This document shows, in pieces, positions 25,361 through 33,182 of a stretch of 64,000 nt of DNA (its first letter is position 1; every line of letters begins with the position of its first letter). The notes beneath the pieces are model-generated. The model was not told the DNA's origin, did not search any database, and saw nothing but the letters and a program-made list of their open reading frames with translations. This DNA is from Pelosinus fermentans JBW45 (GTDB lineage: Bacteria; Bacillota; Negativicutes; DSM-13327). Both the position numbers and the translations under genes were made by a program. The DNA is taken from positions 838,501 through 902,500 of the forward strand of contig NZ_CP010978.1 in assembly GCF_000271665.2 (NCBI RefSeq), read 5' to 3'.

Positions 25361-25960
25361 TCATCCCAACGATTCAATAAACGCCTTCACAATCTCAGGA
25401 TCAAAAGCCGTGCCTGACATATTCTGCAGTTCCCGGACGGCCTCTTCTTTAGTTTTCTTCCAATGCTCTGTACAGGGGTTGATAAAGCGATCGTAGTAAT
25501 TGACTACGGAAATGATACGAGCTCCCAGAGGAATATTGACTCCCTTTAGCCGTTTTGGATACCCTTTTCCATCCCAACGTTCGTGATGATAGCGAATGTA
25601 GGGAATGTGCTCCTGACATTGGGAAATATTCTCCAGCATGGCGCTGCCTGCATTACAATGGTTCTTAAACACCGTCATCTCACGGGTGGAGAGATAGGGA
25701 ACTTTTGCTAAGACTGCATTGGGAACGGTAAGATGACCAATATCATGCAGCAAAGCTGCCAGGCGTATGCGCTCAATTTCCTCTCGGGGAAGACGCATTT
25801 TGGCAGCAACGCTGACGGCGTAATTTGCTACCTGCTGGCTGTGTAAATATAAATTTGCATTTTTGAGTTGAATGAGCTGCAATAGACTGGCGATGACGCT
25901 ATCGAAGGTGTCATCGCCAGAATAAAATTCGGGACCTTGCATAAGCGTTAACATAACCAC
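25361..25960 (-). CDS. Stand-alone HD-GYP domain phosphodiesterase-like protein
   Basis: 199 aa. The HD pair is in 'AALLHDIGHLTVPNAVLAK' near residue 70. The HD-GYP signature 'HHERWDGKGYPKRLKG' is near 125, followed by 'NIPLGARIISVVNYYDRFI'. Such domains hydrolyse cyclic-di-GMP or act as related signalling hydrolases. No receiver, PAS or membrane domain is attached. The start is a GTG with GAAAGG about 9 nt upstream on the minus strand. Its position just upstream of the divergent flagellar genes makes a motility role reasonable but unproven. Confidence 0.85.
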   Translation of the reverse strand: MVMLTLMQGPEFYSGDDTFDSVIASLLQLIQLKNANLYLHSQQVANYAVSVAAKMRLPREEIERIRLAALLHDIGHLTVPNAVLAKVPYLSTREMTVFKNHCNAGSAMLENISQCQEHIPYIRYHHERWDGKGYPKRLKGVNIPLGARIISVVNYYDRFINPCTEHWKKTKEEAVRELQNMSGTAFDPEIVKAFIESLG

Positions 25961-26157
25961 GGCAAACTGCCTTTCATTTTAAAAGTATACAAATTATATT
26001 CTATGTTTGACTAAAAAACAACAAAATCCTGCTGATAAATTTAAAAAACTATAAAATTAATCAAAGCAGTTAAGATTTGATAGAATTAGTTCGAAATTAT
26101 TGTTATAATGGAATCGTAATTTTCTGATTAAATTGCTTTGTAAATAGGAGGACTATA

Positions 26158-26559
26158 ATGGGTATTAAAAATTGTCCAGAGTGTGGTAAATTGTATGTGG
26201 AAAATCCCAGTGGTCTATGTCCGGAATGTTATGCTCAAGAAGAAGTATATGAGCATCAGATTGGTGAATATTTGCGTGAATATGGCAAAGCATCGGTTGA
26301 AACAATTCATAAGGCGACGGGCGTTAAGGAAAAAATTATATTGCGTATGATAAAAAGTGGTAGATTGTTGGTGGATGGTATCAGTATGATCAGCTATCCT
26401 TGCGATATGTGTGGAGTTCCTATTTATGAAGGTCGTATCTGTGCAAAATGCGGCAGCAGCTTTACAAAACAAGTCAAAGAAGTGTGGCATGATAAAGACA
26501 ATTATGACAGCCAGCGTACTGGTTTACGGATGTATACGAAGGACAATCCTAAGAAATAA
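26158..26559 (+). CDS. yvyF: Flagellar-region protein (TIGR03826/YvyF type)
   Basis: 133 aa. The N-terminal zinc ribbon is NCPECGKLY...GLCPEC (residues 5-24), and a second one is 'YPCDMCG...GRICAKC' (near 80-100). Between them lies a helical stretch, 'IHKATGVKEKIILRMIKSGR', like a small HTH. This arrangement and its place just before flgM match the YvyF family of Firmicute late flagellar operons. Molecular role is unknown. AGGAGG precedes the ATG. A hairpin follows, so it may be separately transcribed from flgM. Confidence 0.85.
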   Translation: MGIKNCPECGKLYVENPSGLCPECYAQEEVYEHQIGEYLREYGKASVETIHKATGVKEKIILRMIKSGRLLVDGISMISYPCDMCGVPIYEGRICAKCGSSFTKQVKEVWHDKDNYDSQRTGLRMYTKDNPKK

Positions 26560-26582
26560 CAACAAAAAAATAAAAAAAAATT

Positions 26583-26613
26583 ATGGCAGGGATTAATGTC
26601 CCGGCCATTTTTG
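26583..26613 (+). terminator. Hairpin between yvyF and flgM
   Basis: ATGGCAGGGA and TCCCGGCCAT form an imperfect stem around TTAATG, followed by TTTTTG. Confidence 0.7.
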
Positions 26614-26665
26614 TCGATACTATTAGTGAAGGATTTTTTTGTGTAGATTGTGAGGTGCGAATAGG

Positions 26666-26965
26666 ATGATTATTTCAAACAAACAAATTCAAAGTGTGCT
26701 AAAAGTATATGGCGAGCAAAATAATGCGGGGAAAAATACGAAGACCGAGAAAGCGCAACCTGCTAAAGGAAAAGATCAGGTGATATTATCATCAGGAGTA
26801 CAAGAATTTGGTCAGGTACTGCAGCGTGCGATTACTATATCTGACGTAAGACCAGAGAGGGTACAAGAGTTGTCGAAAAAAATTCAAGCGGGTACGTATC
26901 AGGTGGACTCAAAGGATATTGCGGATAAAATGATTGGACGCATACTTGTAGATGATCTGCTGTAA
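26666..26965 (+). CDS. flgM: Anti-sigma-28 factor FlgM
   Basis: 99 aa. 'MIISNKQIQSVLKVYGEQ' opens the protein, an AKGKDQVILSSGVQEFGQVL segment follows, and the C-terminal 'RVQELSKKIQAGTYQVDSKDIADKMI' is the typical sigma-binding helix pair. It binds and inhibits the flagellar sigma factor until hook completion. It heads a run of chaperone and hook-associated genes. The start codon is ATG behind GAGGTGCG. A GTCGATAC at 26611-26618 is a weak sigma-28 -10 candidate. Confidence 0.9.
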   Translation: MIISNKQIQSVLKVYGEQNNAGKNTKTEKAQPAKGKDQVILSSGVQEFGQVLQRAITISDVRPERVQELSKKIQAGTYQVDSKDIADKMIGRILVDDLL

Positions 26966-26976
26966 AGGAGAATATA

Positions 26977-27474
26977 GTGAAGGATAAATGGGAAAAGCTT
27001 ACTGCTGTTCTTGAGAAAATGCTCATAGTGTACCAAGCGATATTCGAACTAAGCCTTCAAAAACGTGAAGTGCTGGTACAAAGTAATGTACCTGGATTAG
27101 AAACGATTATGAAACAGGAAGAAAATTTATGCTTTGAAGTAACGAGGCTTGACAAAATACGTAAAAGTATCATTCAAGAACTTGCTGCTATATATGGTAT
27201 TACAGATACGAAGATCGCTTTGTCAGAACTGGTTCAAATGGCTGACCAAGATGAGATAGGGAATTTTAAAAATGTTGACCAAGAGCTTACCACTATCATT
27301 TTTAAAATTTCCGAGGTGAATAACGTAAATAAGGAACTTGTTGAACAAGGATTGTTGATTGTAAACTATAGCCTTAATTTATTGGCCCAAAGTTCTGTTG
27401 GTCCCACCTATCATCCAAATGAAAAGGCTTCATTTGTTCCCCCTAATAAGTCTTTATTTGACAGTAAGGCATAG
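26977..27474 (+). CDS. flgN: FlgN-family flagellar export chaperone, copy 1
   Basis: 165 aa, nearly all helical. It has the FlgN pattern: 'LTAVLEKMLIVYQAIFELSLQKREVL', 'LETIMKQEENLCFEVTRLDKIRKSI' and a C-terminal 'QGLLIVNYSLNLLAQ' helix. The chaperone holds FlgK and FlgL before export. The start is GTG 26977 after AAAGGAGAA, 11 nt from the flgM stop. A second paralogous gene follows. Confidence 0.82.
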   Translation: MKDKWEKLTAVLEKMLIVYQAIFELSLQKREVLVQSNVPGLETIMKQEENLCFEVTRLDKIRKSIIQELAAIYGITDTKIALSELVQMADQDEIGNFKNVDQELTTIIFKISEVNNVNKELVEQGLLIVNYSLNLLAQSSVGPTYHPNEKASFVPPNKSLFDSKA

Positions 27475-27496
27475 TGAAAAAGAAAGGCTGACGATT

Positions 27497-27982
27497 ATGA
27501 TGTTGCAAGAAAAATATGATTTGGTTGATGAATTATTAAACATATTAGAACAATTGATTGCGATTTATACTAGTTTGAAGGTGTCAAATGGTGATAAACA
27601 ACGTGTGTTAGCAGCAGGTAACCTTACTGATTTACAGATCATTGCTCAACAAGAAGAAAAAATAGCGGCTGTCATTGCAACCTTAGAAGAACGCAGGAAC
27701 ACATTGCAACGTATGATTGATAATACTCATACCTCTTTCAGCCAGTTAATTGCCTTACTGGAAGAACCGAGAAAGCAGCGAGGGATTGCTTTATCCCAAG
27801 AATTGCGCCAACTGGTAAACGATATAAGTGTAGTGCAGGAATCGAATTCCATAGTATTGAACAATTTGCTTAAATTGGAAAATCATAAACGGAATGTTCT
27901 TTTTAAAGTAAGTACAGTGCCGGAATATGGCGGTAATAATAGCTTTGCGAGTAATAATAGTATTTTTAATAAAATTATTTAG
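27497..27982 (+). CDS. FlgN-family flagellar export chaperone, copy 2
   Basis: 161 aa from ATG 27497, after GAAAGG. The open frame extends upstream only by overlapping the first copy. It shows the same helical plan as copy 1 ('LVDELLNILEQLIAIYTSLKVSNGDKQRVL', 'IIAQQEEKIAAVIATLEERRN'), with a Ser/Asn-rich tail. Having two adjacent FlgN-like genes suggests specialisation, perhaps one each for FlgK and FlgL. That division is inference. Confidence 0.75.
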   Translation: MMLQEKYDLVDELLNILEQLIAIYTSLKVSNGDKQRVLAAGNLTDLQIIAQQEEKIAAVIATLEERRNTLQRMIDNTHTSFSQLIALLEEPRKQRGIALSQELRQLVNDISVVQESNSIVLNNLLKLENHKRNVLFKVSTVPEYGGNNSFASNNSIFNKII

Positions 27983-27996
27983 ATAGGAGAATGAGG

Positions 27997-29493
27997 ATGG
28001 CATCTACTTTTGGCGGTTTAAATATAATGACGCTGGGAATGTCAGCGCAGCAGCTTTCCCAAAATACAACGGGACATAATGTAGCTAACTCTAAAACGGA
28101 TGGATATTCGCGGCAAACGGTTAATTTGATTACCACTACTCCGCAGCAAATTTACACAGCAAATGGAATGTCCGTGGCTGGTACTGGAGTCACTACGGCA
28201 TCCATTACCAGAGCACGGGATTTTCTGGTGGATACCCAATACTGGCAGAAAAATGCAACGAAAAACTATTGGTCAACTCAGGGCGAGGTTCTGGCAAAAG
28301 TTGAAAACGTTTTTAACGATACGAAGAATACCGGCATTCAAAATGCAATTGAGCTGTTCCACACAGCCTTGGGTACACTAGCTAGTAACGCTGGTGAGCC
28401 GAGTGCTCGTACTTCTGCTCGCGAAGCTGCTAGTGCATTGGTAGAGACGATGAAGACAAGCGGTAACAATCTGGTATCTCAGGCAAATGATGCCTCAAGT
28501 CGTATTGACACACAGATTACCCAAGTGAATAGTGTATCTAAGCAAATTGCTGCTTTAAATAAGCAGATTGTTAGCCAAGAAGCTACTGGTGCCACGGCAA
28601 ATGATTTGCGTGACCAAAGAGATAAGTTAGTGGATGAACTGTCTGCTTTCACAGAGGTAAATGTATCAGAAGAAAAAAATGGCTCTTATACAGTGATGAT
28701 CGCTGGGGGAATTTCCCTAGTGCAGGGAGATCATGCCACAGAGTTAACTGTTGAACATGGAAGAAATACTCCGTATGGTTATGATACAACGAAGGTTACA
28801 GCTCTGAACGGCACCGTAAATGTCAGCTTTAAGAATGGCTCCATTGCTAGTTTAACGAACCTCAGAGATACGACCATTAATGGCTATTTAGCTGATTTAG
28901 ATGCTATGGCTCAGTCGCTATTGCAAGATTTCAATGCGCAGCATAAACAAGGCAAAACGAAAGATTTGAACGCTGCAGACAATTTCTTTGGAGAATCATT
29001 TGGTACGGCGTCAACGGTTAATGATTATGCGACAGGGGGAGCTAATGACCCGACAGTGCAAACTTCTCCTGCGAGCTGGCTTAGTATACTTAAGGTTAAC
29101 GAGGATTTTTATGGTACGGATGGATATAATCTGATTGCTGCTGCAGGCAGTTCCGCTGCAGGGTCTGCTGATGGCACCACCGCAACAGCATTGAAGAACT
29201 GGTTAGTTGATGATCCTGCGACAGCATCTGCATCATTAGGAAAAAATAGCCTTTCTAGTTACTATGGTTCCATCGTTAGTTCAGCGGGCGTACAGACGCA
29301 GCAAGCTAAAAATATGACTACCAATCAAACTGTTATTTTTGATTCTGTGGCAACTACTCGCCAATCCGTATCAGGAGTCAGCATGGACGAAGAATTGTCA
29401 AATATGATCAAATTCCAACAAGCCTATGCGGCATGTGGAAAAATGCTGGCAACCATGGATTCGATGCTGGATTCTCTCATTAATATAAGATAA
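27997..29493 (+). CDS. flgK: Flagellar hook-associated protein 1
   Basis: 498 aa from ATG 27997, since AGGAGA lies 6 nt upstream and ATG 27991 is too close. 'STFGGLNIMTLGMSAQQLSQ' and 'GHNVANSKTDGYSRQTV' are the N-terminal rod/hook-family motif. The C-terminus, 'GVSMDEELSNMIKFQQAYAACGKMLATMDSMLDSLINI', is the matching coiled-coil. The middle (about 300-430) is Ala/Gly/Thr-rich. It forms the first hook-filament junction ring outside the cell. Confidence 0.95.
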   Translation: MASTFGGLNIMTLGMSAQQLSQNTTGHNVANSKTDGYSRQTVNLITTTPQQIYTANGMSVAGTGVTTASITRARDFLVDTQYWQKNATKNYWSTQGEVLAKVENVFNDTKNTGIQNAIELFHTALGTLASNAGEPSARTSAREAASALVETMKTSGNNLVSQANDASSRIDTQITQVNSVSKQIAALNKQIVSQEATGATANDLRDQRDKLVDELSAFTEVNVSEEKNGSYTVMIAGGISLVQGDHATELTVEHGRNTPYGYDTTKVTALNGTVNVSFKNGSIASLTNLRDTTINGYLADLDAMAQSLLQDFNAQHKQGKTKDLNAADNFFGESFGTASTVNDYATGGANDPTVQTSPASWLSILKVNEDFYGTDGYNLIAAAGSSAAGSADGTTATALKNWLVDDPATASASLGKNSLSSYYGSIVSSAGVQTQQAKNMTTNQTVIFDSVATTRQSVSGVSMDEELSNMIKFQQAYAACGKMLATMDSMLDSLINIR

Positions 29494-29523
29494 AAAATGT
29501 AATCGACAAAGGAGTGAACGTTA

Positions 29524-30483
29524 ATGCGCGTTACAGATAATATGATGAGTACTCAATTCCTATCAGGTTATCAGACAACCTTATCACGTATGAATGATAT
29601 AACAGAGAAAATGACTGCACAAAAGAATATTAATCGACCCTCAGATAATCCGGTAGGGGCGGCACGTAATCTTCAGTTTACGGCTGCTGCCAGCACAAAT
29701 GAATTATTTACCCAAAATGCAAATGATGCAATTTCTTGGATGGAAACCAGCGATACTAATTTAGCAGCGATGGTAACGAGCATGACAAACATAAAGACCG
29801 CCCTCACCGGTGCTGTTTCTGCAAATCCGCCTAGCTCCTATGAAGCCATTGCAAAGAACGTGGATCAGATGATAAACGAGTTGGTAACAGCCGGTAATGC
29901 ACAAATTGGAGATCGCTATGTTTTTAGTGGACAAAGTGACAATGTTCAGCCTTTTACCCGAGACGCGACTACCGGAGTTGTGACGTATCATGGCACCTAC
30001 AATGGACAAAGTGGCGTAGCTACTGCAGGAACGATAACGATGCAAATTGTTCCAGGGGATATTAGCACAACGCGGGATAAAATTAATTTGGATGGATCGG
30101 AAGTATTTGGCGCAATCGATGCAACTGGACAGCCTGAAATATTTAAAAATTTACTAAAAATTAAGCAGGATTTATTGGATATTCAAACTGGCGCGAATGG
30201 TGTGACGGCAGCTACTTTATCCAGCGACCTAGGAACGATTGCTAAAGATTTGGATTACATTATTTCTGGACAAACGACAATAGGAGCAAGACAAAAATCA
30301 TATGAAACGGTAAAAGGGCGTTTAGCAATAGAATCTACTACCATTGCGAAAGATGCTACCAATAATGATGGATTTAATGTTGCAAAGGCAAGCATTGAGT
30401 CACAATTAGCCACGAATGCTTACAATACACTACTGTCAGTAGGGGCTAATGTGTTACCGAAGTCCTTGGTTGATTATTTGTAA
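29524..30483 (+). CDS. flgL: Flagellar hook-associated protein 3
   Basis: 319 aa. 'MRVTDNMMSTQFLSGYQTTLSRM' and 'INRPSDNPVGAARNL' (near residue 36) are the FlgL/flagellin-like N-terminus. The C-terminal 'KASIESQLATNAYNTLLSVGANVL' is the paired helix. RYVFSGQSD near 130 is typical. It forms the second junction ring, onto which flagellin polymerises. An AAAGGAG site precedes the ATG. Confidence 0.94.
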   Translation: MRVTDNMMSTQFLSGYQTTLSRMNDITEKMTAQKNINRPSDNPVGAARNLQFTAAASTNELFTQNANDAISWMETSDTNLAAMVTSMTNIKTALTGAVSANPPSSYEAIAKNVDQMINELVTAGNAQIGDRYVFSGQSDNVQPFTRDATTGVVTYHGTYNGQSGVATAGTITMQIVPGDISTTRDKINLDGSEVFGAIDATGQPEIFKNLLKIKQDLLDIQTGANGVTAATLSSDLGTIAKDLDYIISGQTTIGARQKSYETVKGRLAIESTTIAKDATNNDGFNVAKASIESQLATNAYNTLLSVGANVLPKSLVDYL

Positions 30484-30530
30484 TAGGAGTATACTTATCG
30501 TAAAATAAGATAAAGGAGGGCAATGCAATC

Positions 30531-31070
30531 TTGAAGCCAATCGAAATTCAGATCCATCAAGTATCTGGTCAACTAGGACTCAATATTACCAAGCCGAATA
30601 TAAATTTAAAAATCACCGCACCAGATATTCAAATGAAGACGACACCTGTCAATCTAGATTTAACAATTGAACCTCCTGAAATCTTCATTGATTCACGAGC
30701 AGCTTTTGATAGTATGGGGTTGCAAGGGGTGTATTCCTTCGGGAATTCTCTAGCGGAAGAGGCGAAACAAGCTTGTGTCCAGGGAATTGAACAACGGGTA
30801 TCTGTAATGCACCAAATGGAGGATCCTCATACTGGATCTATTGGCGAAATTATTGCAGCGGCAAGTAAACCTCCTGAAAAACAGGTGGTGATTGGTCTTT
30901 CTCCGTCAGTAGGACCTGACATTTCTGCAAAGTTAGGAACTATAAAAGGAACTTATACTCCTGCACGTATTGATGCTACCGTAAAGGAAGGCACGATCAC
31001 CAATAACTTTACTTGGGGCAAAGTGGATATCTATATGGAACGTGAACCATCAATTGACATTAGAACATAA
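30531..31070 (+). CDS. DUF6470 (YviE-like) flagellar-cluster protein
   Basis: 179 aa. The first 50 residues contain repeated short beta-like units ('LGLNITKPNINLKITAPDIQ', 'TTPVNLDLTIEPPEIFIDS'). 'FDSMGLQGVYSFGNSLAEEAKQ' near 65 and a C-terminal 'IDATVKEGTITNNFTWGKVDIYMEREPSIDI' match the YviE/DUF6470 family. This family always lies between flgL and fliW in Firmicutes. Function is unknown. The start is TTG 30531 with AAAGGAGGG upstream. Confidence 0.85.
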   Translation: MKPIEIQIHQVSGQLGLNITKPNINLKITAPDIQMKTTPVNLDLTIEPPEIFIDSRAAFDSMGLQGVYSFGNSLAEEAKQACVQGIEQRVSVMHQMEDPHTGSIGEIIAAASKPPEKQVVIGLSPSVGPDISAKLGTIKGTYTPARIDATVKEGTITNNFTWGKVDIYMEREPSIDIRT

Positions 31071-31085
31071 ACCGGAGGGTAAATT

Positions 31086-31478
31086 ATGGATAGAAAAATA
31101 CACTTTCCCAAAGGATTAATTGGCTTAGAAAATTATCGTGATTTTACACTTTCAGCATTGCCTGAGCAAACCCAATTCTGGTTATTGCAAAGTTTAGAAG
31201 ATGAGCATTTTGGATTGGTAATTACCAATCCATTTTGGTTTTTGCCAGATTATGAATTTCAACTAGAAGAGGGACAATCAGACCAAATCGGAGAACGCTC
31301 AAACTTAGAAGTTTTCGTTACTGTAAACGTGGCATCGACTCCTGAAAAAATCACCGCAAATCTTATGGGACCAATTGTATTGAACCAACATACTGGTATC
31401 GGATTTCAAATGTTAGTTTCCAATAAAAAATACACAGCACAATATAAGTTGATGGCTGAAAAATTGGTTGGGGGTTAA
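31086..31478 (+). CDS. fliW: Flagellar assembly factor FliW
   Basis: 130 aa. 'FPKGLIGLENYRDFTL' (residues 8-23), 'FWLLQSLEDEHFGLVITNPF' (about 32-51) and 'VTVNVASTPEKITANLMGPIVLN' (about 79-101) are standard FliW blocks. FliW binds CsrA and, when displaced by excess cytoplasmic flagellin, lets CsrA block flagellin translation. It lies directly upstream of csrA and the flagellin gene. The start ATG follows a GGAGGG site. Confidence 0.93.
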   Translation: MDRKIHFPKGLIGLENYRDFTLSALPEQTQFWLLQSLEDEHFGLVITNPFWFLPDYEFQLEEGQSDQIGERSNLEVFVTVNVASTPEKITANLMGPIVLNQHTGIGFQMLVSNKKYTAQYKLMAEKLVGG

Positions 31479-31482
31479 AAAA

Positions 31483-31728
31483 ATGTTGATTTTAACCCGT
31501 AAAAAAAATGAGACATTACGTATTGGTGACGATATTCTGGTAACGATTGTTGATGTACAAGGAGATCAAGTACGTTTGGGAATCACAGCACCCCGGGATG
31601 TATCCATATTACGACAAGAACTATATGAGGCTGTAAGAGATTCCAACACCCAGGCTGCTCTGACGGTGCAAAATGTTGATGTGTTGTCCTTGTTGAATAA
31701 AATGCCAAATAAAGATGAAAAAAAGTGA
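31483..31728 (+). CDS. csrA: Carbon storage regulator / translational repressor CsrA
   Basis: 81 aa from ATG 31483, 4 nt after the fliW stop. The GGGGG of the preceding codons acts as ribosome site. 'MLILTRKKNETLRIGDDILV' and 'QVRLGITAPRDVSILRQELYE' are the diagnostic beta-strands, including the RNA-contacting Leu-Thr-Arg and Val-x-Arg residues. The protein binds GGA motifs in mRNA leaders as a dimer. The flagellin gene downstream has suitable GGA motifs in its leader. The C-terminal extension is like that of other Firmicute CsrA proteins. Confidence 0.95.
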   Translation: MLILTRKKNETLRIGDDILVTIVDVQGDQVRLGITAPRDVSILRQELYEAVRDSNTQAALTVQNVDVLSLLNKMPNKDEKK

Positions 31729-31818
31729 AATTAGACGATATAAGCTGATAAAATGAGAGATATGAAGAAAAAACGACAAGTTTAATGTAAAAACAGTAAA
31801 AATAGACAAAAATTATCC

Positions 31819-31846
31819 TTAATATACTAGGATAAGGTTACGATAT
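31819..31846 (+). promoter_or_regulatory. Candidate sigma-28 (SigD-type) flagellin promoter
   Basis: TACGATAT at 31839-31846 resembles the GCCGATAT -10, and TTAAT at 31819-31823 lies about 15-16 nt upstream where TAAA is expected. It is the only such match in the gap before flagellin. Confidence 0.55.
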
Positions 31847-31902
31847 ATATAGTGACAGTACAAAGATACTGAATGACGCAGCTGGCCAGCGGTCATATTA
31901 TT

Positions 31903-31940
31903 GTAGGCAAGGATGCCACAATTTAAATTCAAGGAGGAAA
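31903..31940 (+). promoter_or_regulatory. Candidate CsrA-binding sites in the flagellin leader
   Basis: GGCAAGGATGCC (31906-31917) is a short hairpin with GGA in its loop. A second motif, AAGGAGGAAA, at about 31931-31940 overlaps the ribosome site 6-15 nt before the flagellin ATG. A hairpin-GGA plus an SD-GGA is the known arrangement for CsrA repression of flagellin in Bacillus. Confidence 0.6.
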
Positions 31941-31945
31941 TTATA

Positions 31946-32767
31946 ATGAGTGTTGTAAATACTAATATCGCTTCTTTAAATTCTTGGAGGAATCTTCAAG
32001 CTAGCCAAAACAGCATGAACAGTTCTTTGGAAAAATTATCTTCAGGTAAAAAAATCAATAGAGCAGCTGATGATGCTTCCGGTTTAGCTATCAGTGAAAA
32101 AATGACTGCCCAAATTAATGGTTTAGACCAAGCTACTTCCAATGCACAAAACAGTATCTCTTTGATTCAAACTGCTGAAGGTGCGTTAAATGAAACTACT
32201 GCTATTCTACAACGTATACGTACTTTGGCAATTCAGTCTCGAAATGATACGAATAAAGATGTTGACCGTGAACAAACTCAAAAAGAAATATCACAATTGC
32301 TTTCTGAAGTAGATCGTATCGCTGGTACTACTGAGTTTAATACTTTGAAATTGTTAAATGGTTCTCAAGCTACTAATGGTCTTACTTTCCAAATTGGTGC
32401 TAATGCGGGTCAAACAATTAATGTGAAGATTGCTTCCATGGGAACAACCGCTTTGACAATTGCTACCGTTAATCTTAGCACTGCAGGCGGTGCATCTGGT
32501 GCAATCACTGCTATTGATAAAGCTCTAAGTACTGTTTCCAGTACTCGTGCTACTTTAGGTGCTGTTCAAAATCGTTTGACGCACACTGTAAACAACTTGG
32601 AAGTGGCATCTGAAAATCTTAGTGCTGCACGTTCCAACCTTCAAGATACTGATATGGCGAAAGAAATGGCTAACTACAGCAAACAACAAGTACTGATTCA
32701 ATCCGGTACTGCAATGCTTGCACAAGCTAACCAATCCTCACAATCAGTTCTTAAATTATTACAGTAG
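31946..32767 (+). CDS. hag: Flagellin (compact, D0-D1 type)
   Basis: 273 aa from ATG 31946, after CAAGGAGGAAA. '[20 protein letters not shown]' and '[26 protein letters not shown]' form the N-terminal D0/D1. '[29 protein letters not shown]' and '[25 protein letters not shown]' form the C-terminal part. The centre (about residues 130-200) is short and rich in Thr, Ser and Asn, so the surface domains D2/D3 are absent. These Ser/Thr residues are the likely glycosylation sites for the Maf and Pse products. Codon use is restricted, as in highly expressed genes. Confidence 0.96.
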   Translation: MSVVNTNIASLNSWRNLQASQNSMNSSLEKLSSGKKINRAADDASGLAISEKMTAQINGLDQATSNAQNSISLIQTAEGALNETTAILQRIRTLAIQSRNDTNKDVDREQTQKEISQLLSEVDRIAGTTEFNTLKLLNGSQATNGLTFQIGANAGQTINVKIASMGTTALTIATVNLSTAGGASGAITAIDKALSTVSSTRATLGAVQNRLTHTVNNLEVASENLSAARSNLQDTDMAKEMANYSKQQVLIQSGTAMLAQANQSSQSVLKLLQ

Positions 32768-32790
32768 TTTTATACGAACAAGTGAAATAC

Positions 32791-32820
32791 TACCGGCCGG
32801 CATATGCCGGCCGGTTTTTA
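32791..32820 (+). terminator. Flagellin terminator
   Basis: A 24-nt perfect palindrome (ACCGGCCGGCAT and its complement) runs into TTTTTAA, 24 nt after the flagellin stop. The flagellin gene is thus a single-gene transcript. Confidence 0.92.
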
Positions 32821-32843
32821 AATAACAAAGGAAGGGTTGCCTT

Positions 32844-33167
32844 GTGAAAATTGATAGGGTTAGCTCATCTGGAACGATGCAGAATACAGATAATATGCCC
32901 GATAATGTTGAAATGGATAAAGCAAAGAATGCAGCGGAAGTGAATTCTTTCCAGTTGAGTAAAGCGGTAGACATTTTAAATAAAAAAGCAGAAGAAGAAA
33001 AAAAATATGATGTTCGATTTGCAATGTATAAAGATACAAATCGTGTAATCGTTCAAGTGGTGGATAAAATCACCAATCAGGTTATTTCCACCTATCCTCC
33101 CCAACAAATTCTTAAAATGGCGGAAATGGTAGAACAAGAATTAAAAATAATTGATAAGAAAATTTAA
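32844..33167 (+). CDS. flaG: FlaG family protein
   Basis: 107 aa. The N-terminal third is polar and disordered-looking. The C-terminal 'YDVRFAMYKDTNRVIVQVVDKITNQVISTYPPQQILKMAEMV' is the FlaG signature. The family affects filament length and is placed before fliD, as here (15-nt gap). The start is GTG 32844 after GGAAGGG. Confidence 0.9.
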   Translation: MKIDRVSSSGTMQNTDNMPDNVEMDKAKNAAEVNSFQLSKAVDILNKKAEEEKKYDVRFAMYKDTNRVIVQVVDKITNQVISTYPPQQILKMAEMVEQELKIIDKKI

Positions 33168-33182
33168 AAAGAAGGTGAAAGA

